Shown piece after piece: positions 1 to 14,068 of a stretch of 64,000 nt of DNA. Below the pieces are notes generated by a model. The model saw only the letters and a list, made by a program, of their open reading frames with translations. It did no database searches and had not been told where the DNA came from. The translations under genes were made by a program, and so were the position numbers. Source of the DNA: Antedon mediterranea (lineage: Eukaryota; Echinodermata; Crinoidea; Comatulida; Antedonidae). Each line of letters begins with the position of its first letter. The stretch's first letter is position 1. Location: positions 11,167,001 through 11,231,000 of the forward strand of contig NC_092674.1 of NCBI RefSeq assembly GCF_964355755.1. The letters run 5' to 3'.

Positions 1-1846
1 CATGAAACAATAAAAAAAAGCATTGACAACCATACACATATTTATTATAAGCATAAAAAAGCATTCCTTGTATAAAAAGCCAAAAAACACAATCCAACTC
101 AATGAAAATGTAAAAAGAAATAATAAAAAAGCAACCAAATGAATAATAACATAAACTAATAATAAAAAAAATAAAAAGGGAGGAAAGTAGAATGTAATGA
201 ATGTTTAATTTTTGTAAATGTTGTGAAATTACGACGCGTCATACCTAGTTACCATTTATGCTACCAAACATAAACAACTTTTGCTTAATTATTAGATTAT
301 TTATTAAAATATGATTTTGCTTTATATTTCATCTGCTTTCGAAATTTTATTAGTAAATATATTTGTAAAATACAGTATAGGATATACAGTTATTATTTCA
401 CACTGTATATCCTGCATGTGATATATCCATATATTATTATGGCATCCAGCTAAACTTGAACATACTGTAGAAAAAAATGGTCTACAAACAGAAGATTTCG
501 TAGAGTCTCGGCCGTAATTTATTCACTCTCATTTTCTATATTGTTTCAAAATTTTTATTGATTTCAGCATTCACTGGGCATTTTGGAGACTCACTTTTTC
601 CATTTAAACACATCAATAATGTATGGTATATCTTTAGAGCTAATTTTATCAAACTACACTATTGGAGATTGGAGAAAATATATATTAAATTAAAAGAAAT
701 AGTTTTTATCTACCTTCAATAATAATATACAATATGCATATAAATATTATATACATATATTTAATATTATTTAACAAATTGTTACAGCAACTACACTATA
801 TTTCCATTTACAATAATTCATCTCCAATTTTTCATTTGCAAAGATAGAAATAGGAGATCTTCCAAGATGTATTTCAAAACTGCTAATGAAATTCAATGTT
901 AGCATTACAATTACTAACTGTACTCTTGCGTACGAAACAAAGACACCGAGGATGAAGATGGCTATTTGTGTAAGGTATCAACTTAGAAATGTAATATTAT
1001 CAGATGCAACCACTTGAGACGGTTAGTCCATTAGTAGTTTTATAAAGCAATATCTTCAATTGTAATTAAGAAATCATAAAATACTTGAAAGGTGATAATA
1101 TTGTGCTTGACAAGAAATCATATACTCTTTAAAGTCTTTGATAGGCAGATTGTGGAGATTTTGGGAAATGTTTTTGTTATCTATGTAATTAGAAAGAGGC
1201 AAGTTCAAATTGTAAATTTCTTTACAGAGGCAAGCTTAGAATTTCTTCACACAGAAATTCTTCAATTCTTTGGTGGCAAGATCATGTGGCATTCCCATTC
1301 TTTTTTCATACAATCTTATATATCTTATGCCTAAATTAAATATAACTCAACTCATTAGCATTTTCAGCTCTAAATACTGAATAAAAAATCCTTAATATCC
1401 AGTGAATTGGTCTACATCCTAATAATTGCATGATGAACAAAATTCAATAGAAAGTATTATAGGCAAAGAAATGTTAAGAGAGTACAAAAAAAAATCAATA
1501 ATTCAGGTAAAAAAAAGAAAAATAATTAAATGTTGTACTGTTATTAAAAGAGGGTACAATTAAAACAGTAACAGAAACAGTTGGCTATTCCTAATATTCA
1601 AATTTATACTACAGTAAATATACATTCTGGATGCTAATAAAAAAAAGTATACATTTTCATCAATTAAATGATTTTCGGGTTATTTAGATATAAGCATCCG
1701 GAGAATAATTATGTTATGTTGTTAAAGAGCTGAAAGATTACATAGTTCAAAGAAATCAGCTTGTAACGAATAAGAAGATAGCAATAGATAGAAATAGTAT
1801 AACATTAATTATATTGATGACAAGTGAATTTGTACAATGAACTTAC
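1..1846 (-). other. mbl/MBNL: 5' part of the next muscleblind intron
   Basis: This follows the donor GTAAGT at 1846. The sequence is AT-rich with many A-runs. No exon, repeat family or RNA gene was recognised, and the 80-residue plus-strand ORF at 1092-1334 looks like chance. Confidence 0.8.
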
Positions 1847-2059
1847 CGTGGGAGTTACCGATTGTGCTGGAATTATGGTTTGTTGTAGAGGGACGTGTGA
1901 ACTCATCGCCTGCATCTGTACTAACTGATGCTGCTGATGCGACTGTATACTCTGCATAAGTTTTTGCGCCGCTAAATTATTCCGTCCGTTTATTTCAAGC
2001 TGCGTTTTCAGGTGAGGCGGTGGATGCAGGTATTTACAATTTTCACGTGTGCAGCGGCC
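1847..2059 (-). CDS. mbl/MBNL: muscleblind-like splicing regulator, second coding exon (rest of zinc finger 2 and Gln-rich linker)
   Basis: This 213-bp exon encodes residues 54-124 of the same protein. It begins GRCTRENCKYLHPPPHLKTQ, which supplies C56, C61 and H65 and so completes finger 2 (C48-X7-C56-X4-C61-X3-H65). LEINGRNNL follows, a signature of the muscleblind finger-1/2 module. Next comes a Gln/Met-rich linker (LMQSIQSHQQHQLVQMQ) ending PAQSVTPT, expected to be less conserved. The acceptor is a strong pyrimidine tract ending CCCTGCAG at 2060. The donor is ACG|GTAAGT at 1847/1846. Both borders are phase 0, so skipping or inclusion would keep the frame. Fingers 3 and 4 must be encoded beyond the left edge of the window. 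Family assignment is very secure; whether this is the sole paralogue cannot be judged here. Confidence 0.96.
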
Positions 2060-3320
2060 CTGCAGGGAAAAAAAATGAATCAATAACCATTTGGTGTATT
2101 TTTTCTTTCGCCCCTCTGGGAATTAATTTTTTCCTCTCAAGTCGTGCAACTGAAAGCATATCATGAAAATATAATTTTTGATGTGTACTGACATTTAGAT
2201 GAAACCCTTGAGAAAAATTTCAAATGACGACTAACATTGAACTGCTACAGTTTTATTCTGGTCGATTTTAAGTTGCATGTCTATAAATATTGTCTGTCTG
2301 GTCGAAGAATAAGAAACTTATCAAATATATCTTTCTACTTAGATAAAAAAATCATTACTAACATTGAATAAAAAAAAGTATTTCTATCAAATAAAAAGCT
2401 ACATTACAAACATTTATTTTTTAAATGTAATATTTGAAACAACATACAATGCAAACTATATAAATAAATATATATATATAATAAAAACATAAAAAATGCA
2501 AATTATAATCTGGAAAAACTATGCATGAATACGTTCAAGAAATTCATTTAAAGTTTTAACTTTTTTTTCTACTTTATTTCAAGATATTTCCATTTTAGAG
2601 TTTATAGATGCAATTTGATATTATCTTGTATCCACATACAATCATAGGATTACTTTATACTATTCCATGGATATCCTCAAATATGGATGATTCAGTTTAG
2701 AGTTTAAAAATGCAGATATCATGTTTTCATTCTATCCACATTTTGTTTAAATGGAAATAGTAAAAATCTTGTATTTAACTTCTTATGTTACTTATTGTTG
2801 CCAAATTTTCATTTTTTAAACAATATATTATTTCAAAAATACAGTTAAAAAAAATGTCAAACTATAACGCCACTTCGAGAGTGCATACCTCGGCTCCGCT
2901 TACTGTAAAATTCTCCTAAATAAGAATTCACCGAAAAAAAAAACATATATTTGTTTATTTTTGTGTCTTAATGCTGTGTGTGATTAGGCTAATTTCACTA
3001 CAACCATGTGTATGCGAATTTGGTGTAATGGTTATGTACCCAGTCTTTCAACTAAAAATAGTTTCAGTTTCAGAACAGCAACAGCAAAAACAAATGGGTG
3101 AATTTGAAAAAAAATAGGTTTTTTAAACTACTCGTATCAAGAAACCTGTACATTAAATCAAATTACGTTTTAAATTTACAAATCACAAATTATAACTCTT
3201 GCCTCTTGTACAAAAATGAAGTTTTGTGGACAAGTAGTTCTCGAGAAAATGCAATTTTCAGTAACTTTAAGACTGCTCACCGGCTTTTGAAATTGTCTCC
3301 TATCTTTAAACACTAGCAGG

Positions 3321-3500
3321 TTTGAAAATAATAATAGAAAGTGGTCCAGAATTGGGACCCTGGTCAGAATTGCCTCCAAAATTGAATGGAGTGGTCCTTG
3401 ACCACATATCTATCTGTATTGGTAAAGATCTTGTAATAACTTTTTGAGTAATCTTGCCAACAAACAAACAGACACGCAATCGACTACATAATCGACTGTA
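3321..3500 (+). repeat. interspersed repeat fragment (possible non-LTR 3' part)
   Basis: GTGGTCCAGAATTGGGACC, GAGTGGTCCTTGACCA and ATAACTTTTTGAGTAATC followed by AACAAACAAACAGAC resemble a repeat common in marine invertebrates. No reverse-transcriptase frame is present. Family inferred from memory only. Confidence 0.35.
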
Positions 3501-5051
3501 ATAAGGAGAAGAAACCAGAGATAACAATTATTCTACAATTTGCAGTTTTAATCAAAATGTATTTAAATTAATACAGATTGAATGTCTTTACTGAAAAGAG
3601 ACACTAAAGATGATTTAAATATTACATTAGTAATGCTAACTGAACTCATTGAACTCCAATACCCTTAAATATAAAAGTATTAAATTGGTTAAAACTACAC
3701 TTTAATATTGCGGACAAGGGTAAAAAACTCATTCATCAAAATCAAGAAGATAGCAGTTTAAAATGTGCTACAAATCCATTTCTAAAATGAAAATGTGTTA
3801 CTAACGATTCCCAACAGACTTGAAGCGAGTGCGGTATGTCTCGGTTAAAGTAGCATCAAGAACAGATATAAGTACTTCACTACTATTAAATCCACTGCGT
3901 TTTATGCAAATAACGATAATAACAAAAACTGTTATTTTATTACAGTACAACACTTGAATGCTCTAACCATTATCAAGTGCGTGGATGATTGAAAAAGGTG
4001 TTAAAGCAAGAATAGTTGATTCTATTATTTCATTGTGACCCAAATATGAATTTAAAAAAGAAAGAAAATGTGATAAATATTTTAAGAGGTTAAGTAAATT
4101 AAAATTCTACAGCTGTAGACTTTATCAGCATAATTATTTCTTTGATTTATCTGTTGAGACAAAAGGATTTATTTACTATACTTGATATATACCAACACAG
4201 ATGAGTCTTCATGTCAATATTTTAAGAGTTTGTTTCAATTGGAAGTTCCAAGTTTGATTTTCCAAAATCAAATCCTTGACCATTAAAAACCAGTTCGGAG
4301 CAGCAGTGGTTCCTACTTGAACTCAAGTCATACAGTAGTAACGATACATTTTGTAGACTCCATTACTAAATTCTAGAACTGGCAGATGGAAGGTAACGGT
4401 TTATTGTTCACATTTGTCAGCAGCGAAAATGAAGCTAAAACTAGTAAGGAGTTGTAAAACATTTGATTACAACCTAGGCTGCTATAGACATCTTCTTTCT
4501 TAATACTACTAAAACTAGGTTGAAAGGAAACTCTTTTCTGTAAAAACATGGGCTAAAAATGAATAGCACCTAATTAAATAAGTTTTCTTCATTAAGTGCG
4601 CTCAATTTCTTTATAAAGTACTCTTAAATACTAAGTAGTAGTCAGTGAAGGATAATTAATAAATGTAGATAGTCAAATTAGAGCCGTTAACATTCTACCT
4701 AAAATGAACTCTGGAAATTGAACAAGTTCAACTGACTAATTATTCGTAACACATTCTATCATTAATATTTTACTATGTGAATGACATTAGTAACCAAAAA
4801 TTAATGTCATTATGTTGTATGAAGGTAAACGTGAAGATAAGAATTGAAGAAGATATCTTGACATTGCAGTCAAAAAGCATTGACAACTAGTAATTCTACT
4901 GTGTAGTCATAAGAGAGTAATTATGACTCGTATTCTAAATACTTTTGAAATAAACTTTTTTTCTCAGTTAAACATTTGTATTACTTTTGATACAGATAAC
5001 CCATATTAAGGGACAAAACAAAGAATAGAGGGTTTGTTGTAGTTAGTGTTC

Positions 5052-5120
5052 CCACTACCGGGGTGTTCCTGAATAGGGCTGTCTCCAAATATGGTGTCCC
5101 AAAGGAGGGCTTCTACTGTA
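5052..5120 (+). repeat. short repeat ending in TTCTACTGTA
   Basis: GGGGTGTTCCTGAATAGGGC, GGTGTCCCAAAGGAGGGCTT then CTACTGTA is a two-unit degenerate repeat. A similar piece at 57130-57190 ends TTCCACTGTA. Confidence 0.4.
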
Positions 5121-5887
5121 ATTTGGTTTTTAAAAAATGGTTTTGTCTTTAATCGTTAGCATGATCTTGGGCATTCACTGGATCTAAAGTTGTGTTAAAG
5201 AGGTGATACGGAGAGTAAGAAACTAACTCTGATACACGTCAGCTTAAAGTCATGTCCTTTCCTCATATACAACTCTGCTTGTGTTGAGCATATTAACATA
5301 AGAAAGCGTTATGATTCTCATATGCAAAAATATAATTTCCATTAACAATTGAGGTAATTTTGTGATTTATGTGGTTTTTCATAATATTTCAGGTCTGTAT
5401 TTTTAAACAGCAAATTTAAAGAGTACCTTCCCTGTTTGCATCACTTTGCTGTCGCATAGTTGATTCTCTAGTAGTTTAATAGTATGCATTTAAACAGAGA
5501 CTAATTACGCCCTCACCCAGCACTAGTTCTTGATGCATGCAGGTAAACAAGATATATGACAGTACATACAGGATTTAACAGTACAGTAGTTTTAATCTTT
5601 ATCATCAAGTTTGCATAGGCTGTGAACATAGTTTCTTCAACAGACAGTAGTGAGGACATACATTTATCATGGCTTTATAGGCATCATAAGCATCAAATGA
5701 TGACAGTTCTAATGGCCTGAAACCACAAACATCAGTTTAGATGTCAAATGAATTTGATATCACTATAGTAACTTTACATTTTAATCATATGTAGCTTATT
5801 TTTTTATACGCAACAGTCCCTAGAATGCCGATATAAATTCTGGTACTGCCAAGTTACAATACAAATCTGGTGGTCTTTAATGAATTT

Positions 5888-5945
5888 TCTATGCAAATGA
5901 GTACATGTTCTAATGTATGCAAATGTATGTTGATATGCAATGAGT
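5888..5945 (+). promoter_or_regulatory. cluster of POU-octamer-like words
   Basis: ATGCAAAT occurs exactly at 5891 and 5917, and ATGCAAT at 5935. The clustering is suggestive only. Confidence 0.2.
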
Positions 5946-6394
5946 TATGATAACTGAATGTGATTCATTGGACGATTTGTAAGTAGTTGAATCATTCATA
6001 CTTGATACATGACTAACGTTGACTCATTCAACTTTTATTAACAAAAGGAATTTTAGTGGATTCAACAAATTGATATGACTAACAAGTTGTTATACATCAA
6101 CAAGAACGTTCAATGTCAAACATGTTTCTCATGTCCCCTTCACCTCAATTAACCTTTCTATAAATTTTTTTGCTTCCTTAAACTTTTCTAGAAGAGCTAG
6201 TTAATTTAGCTAAAGTATAGCTTCCTTTAATACATTTGGAAACAAGGGTTTAGTGCAGTTTGCTCATTAATTATAATTATTAATATATCGAGAATATGTA
6301 ACTGAACCACTTGGTCTCTAATTGGATGTTGGTCCTAAACCCAATGTTCCATCCCAATAAAACAAAGTTGTTCCTTTTGCCATTTTAAACAAAG

Positions 6395-6642
6395 TGGAGC
6401 TGTGGCTTGGTGGTTATGATGCTTGGCTACCAATCTAAGGGTCCTGGATTCAAGTCCTGTCATATGTCAGGGTTTTTTTCTCATGAAAATTTACAACTCC
6501 ACTCCCAAAGACTTAATAATAAGTTTTTGTTTATGTAGAGCATCGTGTATATGTTTGTCTTGTGAAATTATTAAATAGTTTATCCATCCTGTAATTGGCG
6601 GGTTACTCGCTGTTGGATGAGTATGGTATAAAATAAAATAAA
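6395..6642 (+). mobile_element. tRNA-derived SINE
   Basis: The head has an A box TGGCTTGGTGGTTATGATG and, about 35 bp on, a B box GGATTCAAGTCC, as in a tRNA gene promoter for RNA polymerase III. A non-tRNA body follows and ends in an A-rich ATAAAATAAAATAAAAA tail near 6629-6648. It is not a functional tRNA: it has no acceptor stem. Confidence 0.7.
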
Positions 6643-6649
6643 AAAAGGT

Positions 6650-9600
6650 TTGGGTCCAAATTTATTAGTTAGAGCCTTTGTGACATTTGAACATTTTACG
6701 TTTGTGAAGGAACTACAAATACACAATTTGTATGGTCGTATTGTTAATATTTTTTCCTCCTCTATTGAGCGAACTGGGTTTAATTATTCATACAAGTTCA
6801 TTTCTCGTCCAAAAAACTATCCATAACCCTATTACTCTGAACAGCAGTCTCGTTGCTAAGATGCAAATGCAAGTTTCGAAGAACAGACTGCTTTTAACCT
6901 TTCATTGACCTAATGTGGATTTTAAAGAGTAATTATTTACATTTACGCATTGTAAAATTAATGTACTTACTACTACAGTACTTAAAAGCATGCGAGCAGA
7001 GAGATAAATGAGTGGGAAAAGAGGGGAAAAGTCAGTCATTAAACAAAATCATGTAAATGCCATCATAACCCATAGTGCAATGTTGTCATTAAGGCCAAAT
7101 TAAATCACCCACTCTTTTCCTCTCTTCCAACAACAAAACATATCTGCCTGAAATTTAATTAACAATTGTACAGGTGTATTTTGTGGTCTTAGTTTAGAAT
7201 ATACAAACTCAAAGATTGTACAAAAACACCCTTTAGTTTTCTAAAACTAAAAAAACAACCGTTTAATAAAATACCAGTTCCTTAGTTACAGTTAGGATAT
7301 ATCATTACTTTAATGTGTATATTTACAATTTTTTAATGATCACATTCTTTCAATACATATGCATGCCTATAAAGTTGTAAAAAAATGTATAACGTGACTG
7401 GTTAAATATTAAATTATTACACTTCTTGTTTGTGGGAGGCAGAATTATAATAAATGTGCCATAAATATGTTTAAGGTGAAATATACTGTCAGAAAAATAT
7501 ATTGACTTCAGGTTAAAAAGAAAACCTATGAGGGATCAGATGAGGATCTTTAAAGGTATTGGAACAGCTGAGCTGACTTGATAAATAAAAAAAAAGTGCA
7601 GTGATTTTTAATATTAAACTGTAGTACTTCTTCCTTAAAATTAAGATTCAGTATCTTAAGCAAAAGTTGGGCAAATCACCTTTTGTTGTTTAAGATTGAA
7701 GATAAAATGTTCTTCATTATTTTTTTATTTTATTTTTTTGTCATTAATGGGTTGTCTTTGGTTAGCCTATTTCCTGCTTTAGAGTCTAGATGATCACCTG
7801 TACTAGAAAAGGACATAATAGGAGGTACTCGGTATGAGATGCACATTTAACCCTTAAGCCTTGTTCGCACTTTAAAACTGGTAAATTTAACCATTAAGTA
7901 ACTTTACCAAAGGTAATTAATAATGCTGTACGCGCAATTTGACGTGAATCTGAACTGGAGCCGGACGGGAGTCTGTGTGAAAGACCCTTTATTGAATACA
8001 AATAAACTATTTCATTTTCTTGAATTAAAATACAGTACGAGTGTAAATATTATGTATTCAGATATGATTCCATTTCATTTCCTAATTCCTGTTAGTCCAG
8101 TAGGATTGTAATCTATTAACACATTATGTTATCTAGCTACTACACAGAATCATAATTTATTCGTTTATTCAACTGGCCTACCTCTGAGTAGGTCTTTAGT
8201 ATGAATTCCAAAATAACTATCTTTGAACATGAATTTGATTCATGAAAAGAAATAAATCCTATGATATTGAAGAACTGCATAAAAAGTACATTATTAAACA
8301 AAATATTTCCTAAAACGCTAGAAAATTCAGAAATAAATGTTTGCAATAAGTCATTTTCTTCAGTCTCATTATTTCAAGTGATAATTAAACGTATCTATGT
8401 ACTTTTGCTAATAAGATAGAATTTCTTTGTGTCTTTTTTATTTTAAATTCCCTAATTTTCAATTATAATGTTAGATACATAATATGTTACATTTTATTTT
8501 AGTTTCAACTCGTTGTTGGTATCAGTAATGTTGTGAAGTTCACAATATCAAGCCGAGTTCATATTTTAAGCAAACAATGTGTAACAAAATGGCAACCTTC
8601 AAAAGATAATGTAATAAAGTTGTTTTATATTAAATCCATATTTTTGCCGAATAATTAATATCTTAAATAGTACACATCAAATTGGCTTAATATTCAACAT
8701 GAATAGAAATACATGTCAATACTCTACTGTATCTCTCATAAATTTTGTTAGAAATATTCACTCTTAATATTTTACAGCATTATTTTAATGCAATACAAAA
8801 TGCTGGTATACAGAGTTTTATATAAAAGTTATAGACTTGCAAAACCTTATTGTTTAGGAGCGATATTAGAAGTAAAGACGCAAACAAAGAGTGTTATAAT
8901 AAGGAGATGCAACAAAGGAATTGATAATGTACATTTTCCTCTGGAACTTAAAAAAAAAATAGAAGCTTCAGTCAACACAAAGAACACAACCATTAAATAC
9001 TGCCTCAAGCAGAATAAAAATAAACCAAAATTATAAAAGCATAAAATATAATGTACAGGGGGAGGGAGAAAAGACAAAGGAAAAGCTTTTTAATAAAAAT
9101 ATTGCTTGTATCATAGAAACACCTGTTTTGTTGTCTATATGACAATGATTTCAAACCATTTGGTCATTTGGTAACATATCCAGCAACATTATTTTCAATA
9201 ATTATCACTTATAAAAACATTAAAGCAATTTTGATGGCAGGTTGCTTTTAAACGACATTTTTTGTTCTCTAAATTTTACGTTACAAATAACAATACGCTC
9301 AAACAGAACCACCATTCAGAGGCTGCCGGCCAAGCTTGGAGTATTTTTCATCAACTATTTTTTAAAGTGAAATTGAAAAACTAAAATCCATTACAGTTTG
9401 AATATTATAAAATTATTGTTAAAACACATTTTCCACAATCAAAAGCATCATTGAAACTTGCTTTTTAGAAACTGTGGATTCTAATGAAGTACTGTAAATG
9501 CAATAATTGCCAAATCAAAATGTGTTACAATCTCAGAGGAATGTACATATACTAATTATTCCAATTAACCAATAATAAATCAAGTGAGAAATTTATAAGA

Positions 9601-12090
9601 AATATATGTATATTAAATGGAATTTGACACTGACAGGAGATATTAATTGATTGTTAAACGGTAAAGATAAATAGAGAATAAGAGCCACCTCAACCGAGAT
9701 TTTCACTTGAAACCTTCTTGATGTGCAGACATCCTACCCATTAGACAACTTTCATGGCATGGTTCAAATTTCGAGTGGATAGTCACTCTTTAACACCTCC
9801 GGCGTGGTAAGGTGGAACAACATTAAAAATATGAATTAATCCACAATTAAAAAATAAATTCATTGAAAATTTAATAGTAACTTTAATATGAAAAATAGAA
9901 GAATGTAGAGTACGCCAATATTGAAAATAATAAGCTACTCAATTCGAAAAAAATGCTATCAAAAATATATTACATAATAATCTCATAATAATAAGTAACT
10001 TTAATGCACTCACAATTAGGTAGTCTTAACTATATATTTCACATTCCTGTGTAAAACATTCTCCAAAAGACGCAGAAGATCAAGTTCTTATCTCAACAGT
10101 CGGTGTAGCTATTAAAGACAATTACATCATCTACTAGTCAATATCCTTGCCGCTGTATAATTTCCCAATAATATCTGCCACAAATAGTCAGTGATCCTAT
10201 TCGTTGCGGAAATCGTCAAGAGGCCGTACAAATCATCGTGATATTCTCTCAGAATCAACCATTCACAGTGCAATGCATACTTTTAAATGATATTGATAAA
10301 TCAGTTTGCAGAAACAAAAGGAAATTTTCGAATGAGCCTACACAATAACTGCTTGAGAGCACACGTCAAACCTTCCTTTAAATATGCACGAATAGAATAC
10401 TAAAAAAAAAAAGGAGGCCATTTTGCAATAATTGTTGTAGCTAGCAATTGTAGAAAAGGTATACCCATGGGGAAAATAAACCGTAGACACGTGAGTATGT
10501 GGACGAAATGTCAGCAAGTTTAGCATCTGTTTGCGTATTTCTCTCCAACACCAATTTGTGTATTGCATATCACAAAACAGATTTTGTTTTTATTTGTAAT
10601 AAATCTCAAACATTATGTTAAAAACAAAGCAAATTATATCGCACGATATACAGTAATAGACTGTAATAAAGCAAGAGACTGGTGAGGGAGTAGAGTCATT
10701 TCATAAGGTAATATTGTTGTCGTGTATCATAAAAGTAAAAGAAAATAGGCCTGTCTGTTAGGACTCCACATTGTCTGGGGACGAGGGTTAAGGAACAGAG
10801 AAATGTTATCACTCCCCACATGACACCATTACAAAAAAAATCTTAACAAATTTCAAAGCAACACAGAAATATATATCCATATGATATGTACCATTGTATT
10901 AATTTGGTATATAAAACCAGGTCCCTGCGGGGACTGAGGTTCCTATTTGTGAGAGGTTTAATTTCAATAAATATGTATTTACTGTTTCTGGTTTTTACTA
11001 TTTTAGCTATGGTAAATACAAAAATAATTGTGTACTACTTAACATAGACTAAATTCTTCTTCAACATTAATTAAGTATTACTATAGAGTTTCATTTCCAG
11101 AAATTGTAAGAATTAAATTAGTATGTAACTGAGCAATTCGCGGAAGTCATTTAGCCTCTAGCCTACGCCAACACTTTAGTGAATATTGACAGGTTTAGAG
11201 GATTAGGACAGCAGCACTTAAGTGATAATGTGTTCATTATCAAATGTAAAGTTCATTGATTTTAACAAAGAAACAAATTGCATAAGCAAACTAAAACAAG
11301 GAAATTTATTCAAGAAAAATAACAAAAGTAAATTTATTAGTTTTCATATCAATTTCAGTTTTGTAATTACAGATAGAATATAACATTTTTTTAGTTCCCT
11401 TTTGTTTTGATGGATTTTGATCTTTTATGATTTTAGTTTGTATCTGAAAAATTGGTCTATATATTCATTTAACTTTTAGGCTTCGTAAGAAAAATAATTT
11501 TTATCCAAAATGTTACCCATTGGGTACATGTTTTCTTCTCCAAGGGTAATGCTAATATTCAATTTTCCTCATAAATTCAAAGATATTTTTGATTAAATGG
11601 CAAAATAAACAACCATTACCCGGTCTCTCATTGCTTTTTTCTCTGATTTTAAAACTAAATTTAATTGATACTTTTAGACTACTTCAGAATATTACAAGTT
11701 CAATCCTAATGTTTAATTCTCAAATATTATTTCCCTTTTTCATAACGATTAAAAATTGATGGCTTAAATCAACTTTGTGTGAAATGATGAATGATAGGAT
11801 TAATGACAAAATGAATAAATTATAAAGGAAATGATAAACCTAGTACTTAATCATGAATAATAAAAGAATATGAAAATAAACAGACAAGGTAAGTATGAAA
11901 TAGATGGAAATGGATAATATTGTCAGAAAATAATGATTCGATGTCTGATACATTTAATCACAATTAAAATGTTCCTAATGAAGTTTGAATGCAGCACAGT
12001 GAAGGTTGAGAACTTGACTTGCAATGCAACAACTTTAACAACATTGAATATCTGCCTCATTTTTAAAAGGTCACACAAATTTAGAATACT
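6650..12090. other. intron sequence, mostly featureless
   Basis: No gene was recognised. The SINE relic at 9680 and a GC-richer island at 10030-10270 (see findings) are the only structures seen. The short ORFs here are within chance length. Confidence 0.6.
9680..9755 (-). mobile_element. tRNA-like SINE head fragment
   Basis: On the minus strand GTCTAATGGGTAGGATGTC resembles an A box, and AAGGTTTCAAGTG, about 30 bp later, a B box. The B box is decayed and no body was recognised. Confidence 0.4.
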
Positions 12091-12097
12091 AACACTA

Positions 12098-12740
12098 AGA
12101 GCGCGTTTATACAACACGCTATTACACGCATATTCAACATGCCTACGAAAAGTGTGTTGTATAACATCGAAGAGATTCCGTGTAATGAGATTTTAATTGC
12201 AAAAAAGGCTACTTGACTGAATCCTAAAATTTTGTGGATTCCCGGTTGCTGTTGGCGTGTTGGAGGTGTCCTCAGGGTATTGTTTTGACCTCTCGTTAAA
12301 TAAAAGTATGTGCTGTGAAAATGTTGACCAAATCTAGTAGATAATTGTGCCTTTTTTGTATATTTTAACCGATTTAGCACTTAACATTAACGCTAATCAA
12401 CTTGGCATAATTTGGCAAAATGTAGCATAGTTTTATCCTAATTTTAAAACATTTTTTTTTTTCTAATTTCAAAAGCAGATTTAAAAAATCAATAACTGAA
12501 TATGCTAAATTTAATAAAAATAAAACGAAATCATCCTTTATTAAAATCCTTAATAGAAACTCATATTAATTCATAATGCATGTGAGTATATATACAACTT
12601 AGAATTATGAACTACGGTATAATACGGTATTACGATTTAATGTATAACTGCAAGGTTTTTGTGGGGTTGACCTCGGCCCGTGCAAAACGCTCTAAAAATT
12701 AAAGACGTGTTCAAATTTAGGGTGTTGTATAAACACAGCC
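12098..12740. mobile_element. MITE, possibly hAT-like
   Basis: Inverted ends are AGAGCGCGTTTATACAACAC (left) and GTGTTGTATAAACACAGCC (right). The flanks share CTAACA (near 12089 and 12740), which could be a decayed 8-bp target duplication. The interior has no transposase-like frame. Length is about 643 bp. Confidence 0.55.
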
Positions 12741-13261
12741 TAACAGACCCTTAGATCGTCGTCTAATCACGTAAATTAAAGGAGCATGCAAATTTTGGGC
12801 TTAAAGTACATGCAACTGTGTAAAAAATGTCAAAAATAAACTTAAAACACAATCTCAGAAATGTTTTGTCTATACATCTTAAATATTATTAATTTATAAT
12901 TGACAACATTCTTTCTATTAATTAAGTTAGAACCTTTCCATTTTAAAGTAATTCCATATATATATTTATGTGATGCTAGGGTCATCCTAAAGTAACATGC
13001 ACCTAACTTTGATAATAATATTATATTTGTTTCAAAGCAGACTTAATTATTATACGAGTATCACAGTATAGTTGAATCTTATCAATATTTTATCGTGATG
13101 ATTATTACAACCAAAACTGTGTGTATGTATACGCTTGAGTTAAAGTCACGGTTCGGGATCTTACTCGTAATAACTTACCAGGTCAAGGTAAGACAACATA
13201 CTGAAGAATCTACAACAAATTTTTAAACATTTAATTATAGTATGACCAAGTACTTACATAA

Positions 13262-13390
13262 TTTGCCAAAAATTAGGGCTGGAATTATACACGGATTGCA
13301 ATAACAATGTGTATAAATTTATACTGAATAAGGTGGGGGGAAGAGGGGAAGAGAGATTATACTTGACCATGTGATTATACTCGGTCATAT
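13262..13390 (+). repeat. dispersed repeat, GGGATTATA family copy
   Basis: The copy contains GCCAAAAATTAGGG, GATTATACTTGACCATG and GATTATACTCGGTCAT. Confidence 0.45.
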
Positions 13391-14068
13391 TTAGTATTTA
13401 TTTATTTTTGTATAATCGCCAATTATGTTGTAATTCTTTGTATTATTGTGTGATAAAGAAACAATAACTACAAATAATGTTTGTAAAAAATAAGCTATTA
13501 AAGGGAAAAATAAAATCGAAGAAATAGAGATGTAAAACATAAGTACACGATATAGGACATATTCTATTGTCATGAGTACAATAAAACAAATAAAAATGCT
13601 ATAGTGTGATGTCCTCTGGCACCATGCCAATAATCATAAAATCATATCTATATAAAATGATTCAGGATATTAATATTATAGAAAATAGATAGAGGAAGGA
13701 AAGAAGAAGTAATAAAGAAAATTATTTATTTTAGGAAGTATTCCTTTTTGGTTATTAATAACAATTAATACAGTATTGATCAGGTTGGGTTCACACGTAT
13801 AGAGTTTAAAAGCATGCACATGGAGAGCTGATCCAAAAAATATCCCTGTTACAACCGCCATATAAGTGTAGTGCTTGTGTATCCAGTACCTATCTCTGTG
13901 GGTCTGTGTCATTAACTCTGATACAGCTTCGATAGGTTTGGAGGTACATCCAATGTAACTTAACTCCGATAGGTTTGGAGGTAGGCCTACATGTTAGCCA
14001 ACGGAACAATAGAAATAACTAAGAGTATTAACCAATCATATGGTACAAATTTAAATATGCAGCATATA

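Larger units (their letters stand above)
2100..6390. other. intron sequence, mostly featureless
   Basis: Apart from the repeat pieces at 3321 and 5052 and the octamer-like cluster at 5888, I see only AT-rich unique sequence. A small GC-richer spot at 2866-2912 is unexplained. Confidence 0.6.

Noticed and set aside
10900-10985. Promoter-like TATATAAAA followed by a GC-rich word and AATAAATA
   Set aside because: No coding frame or splice signal follows, and TATA-like words are common at this composition.
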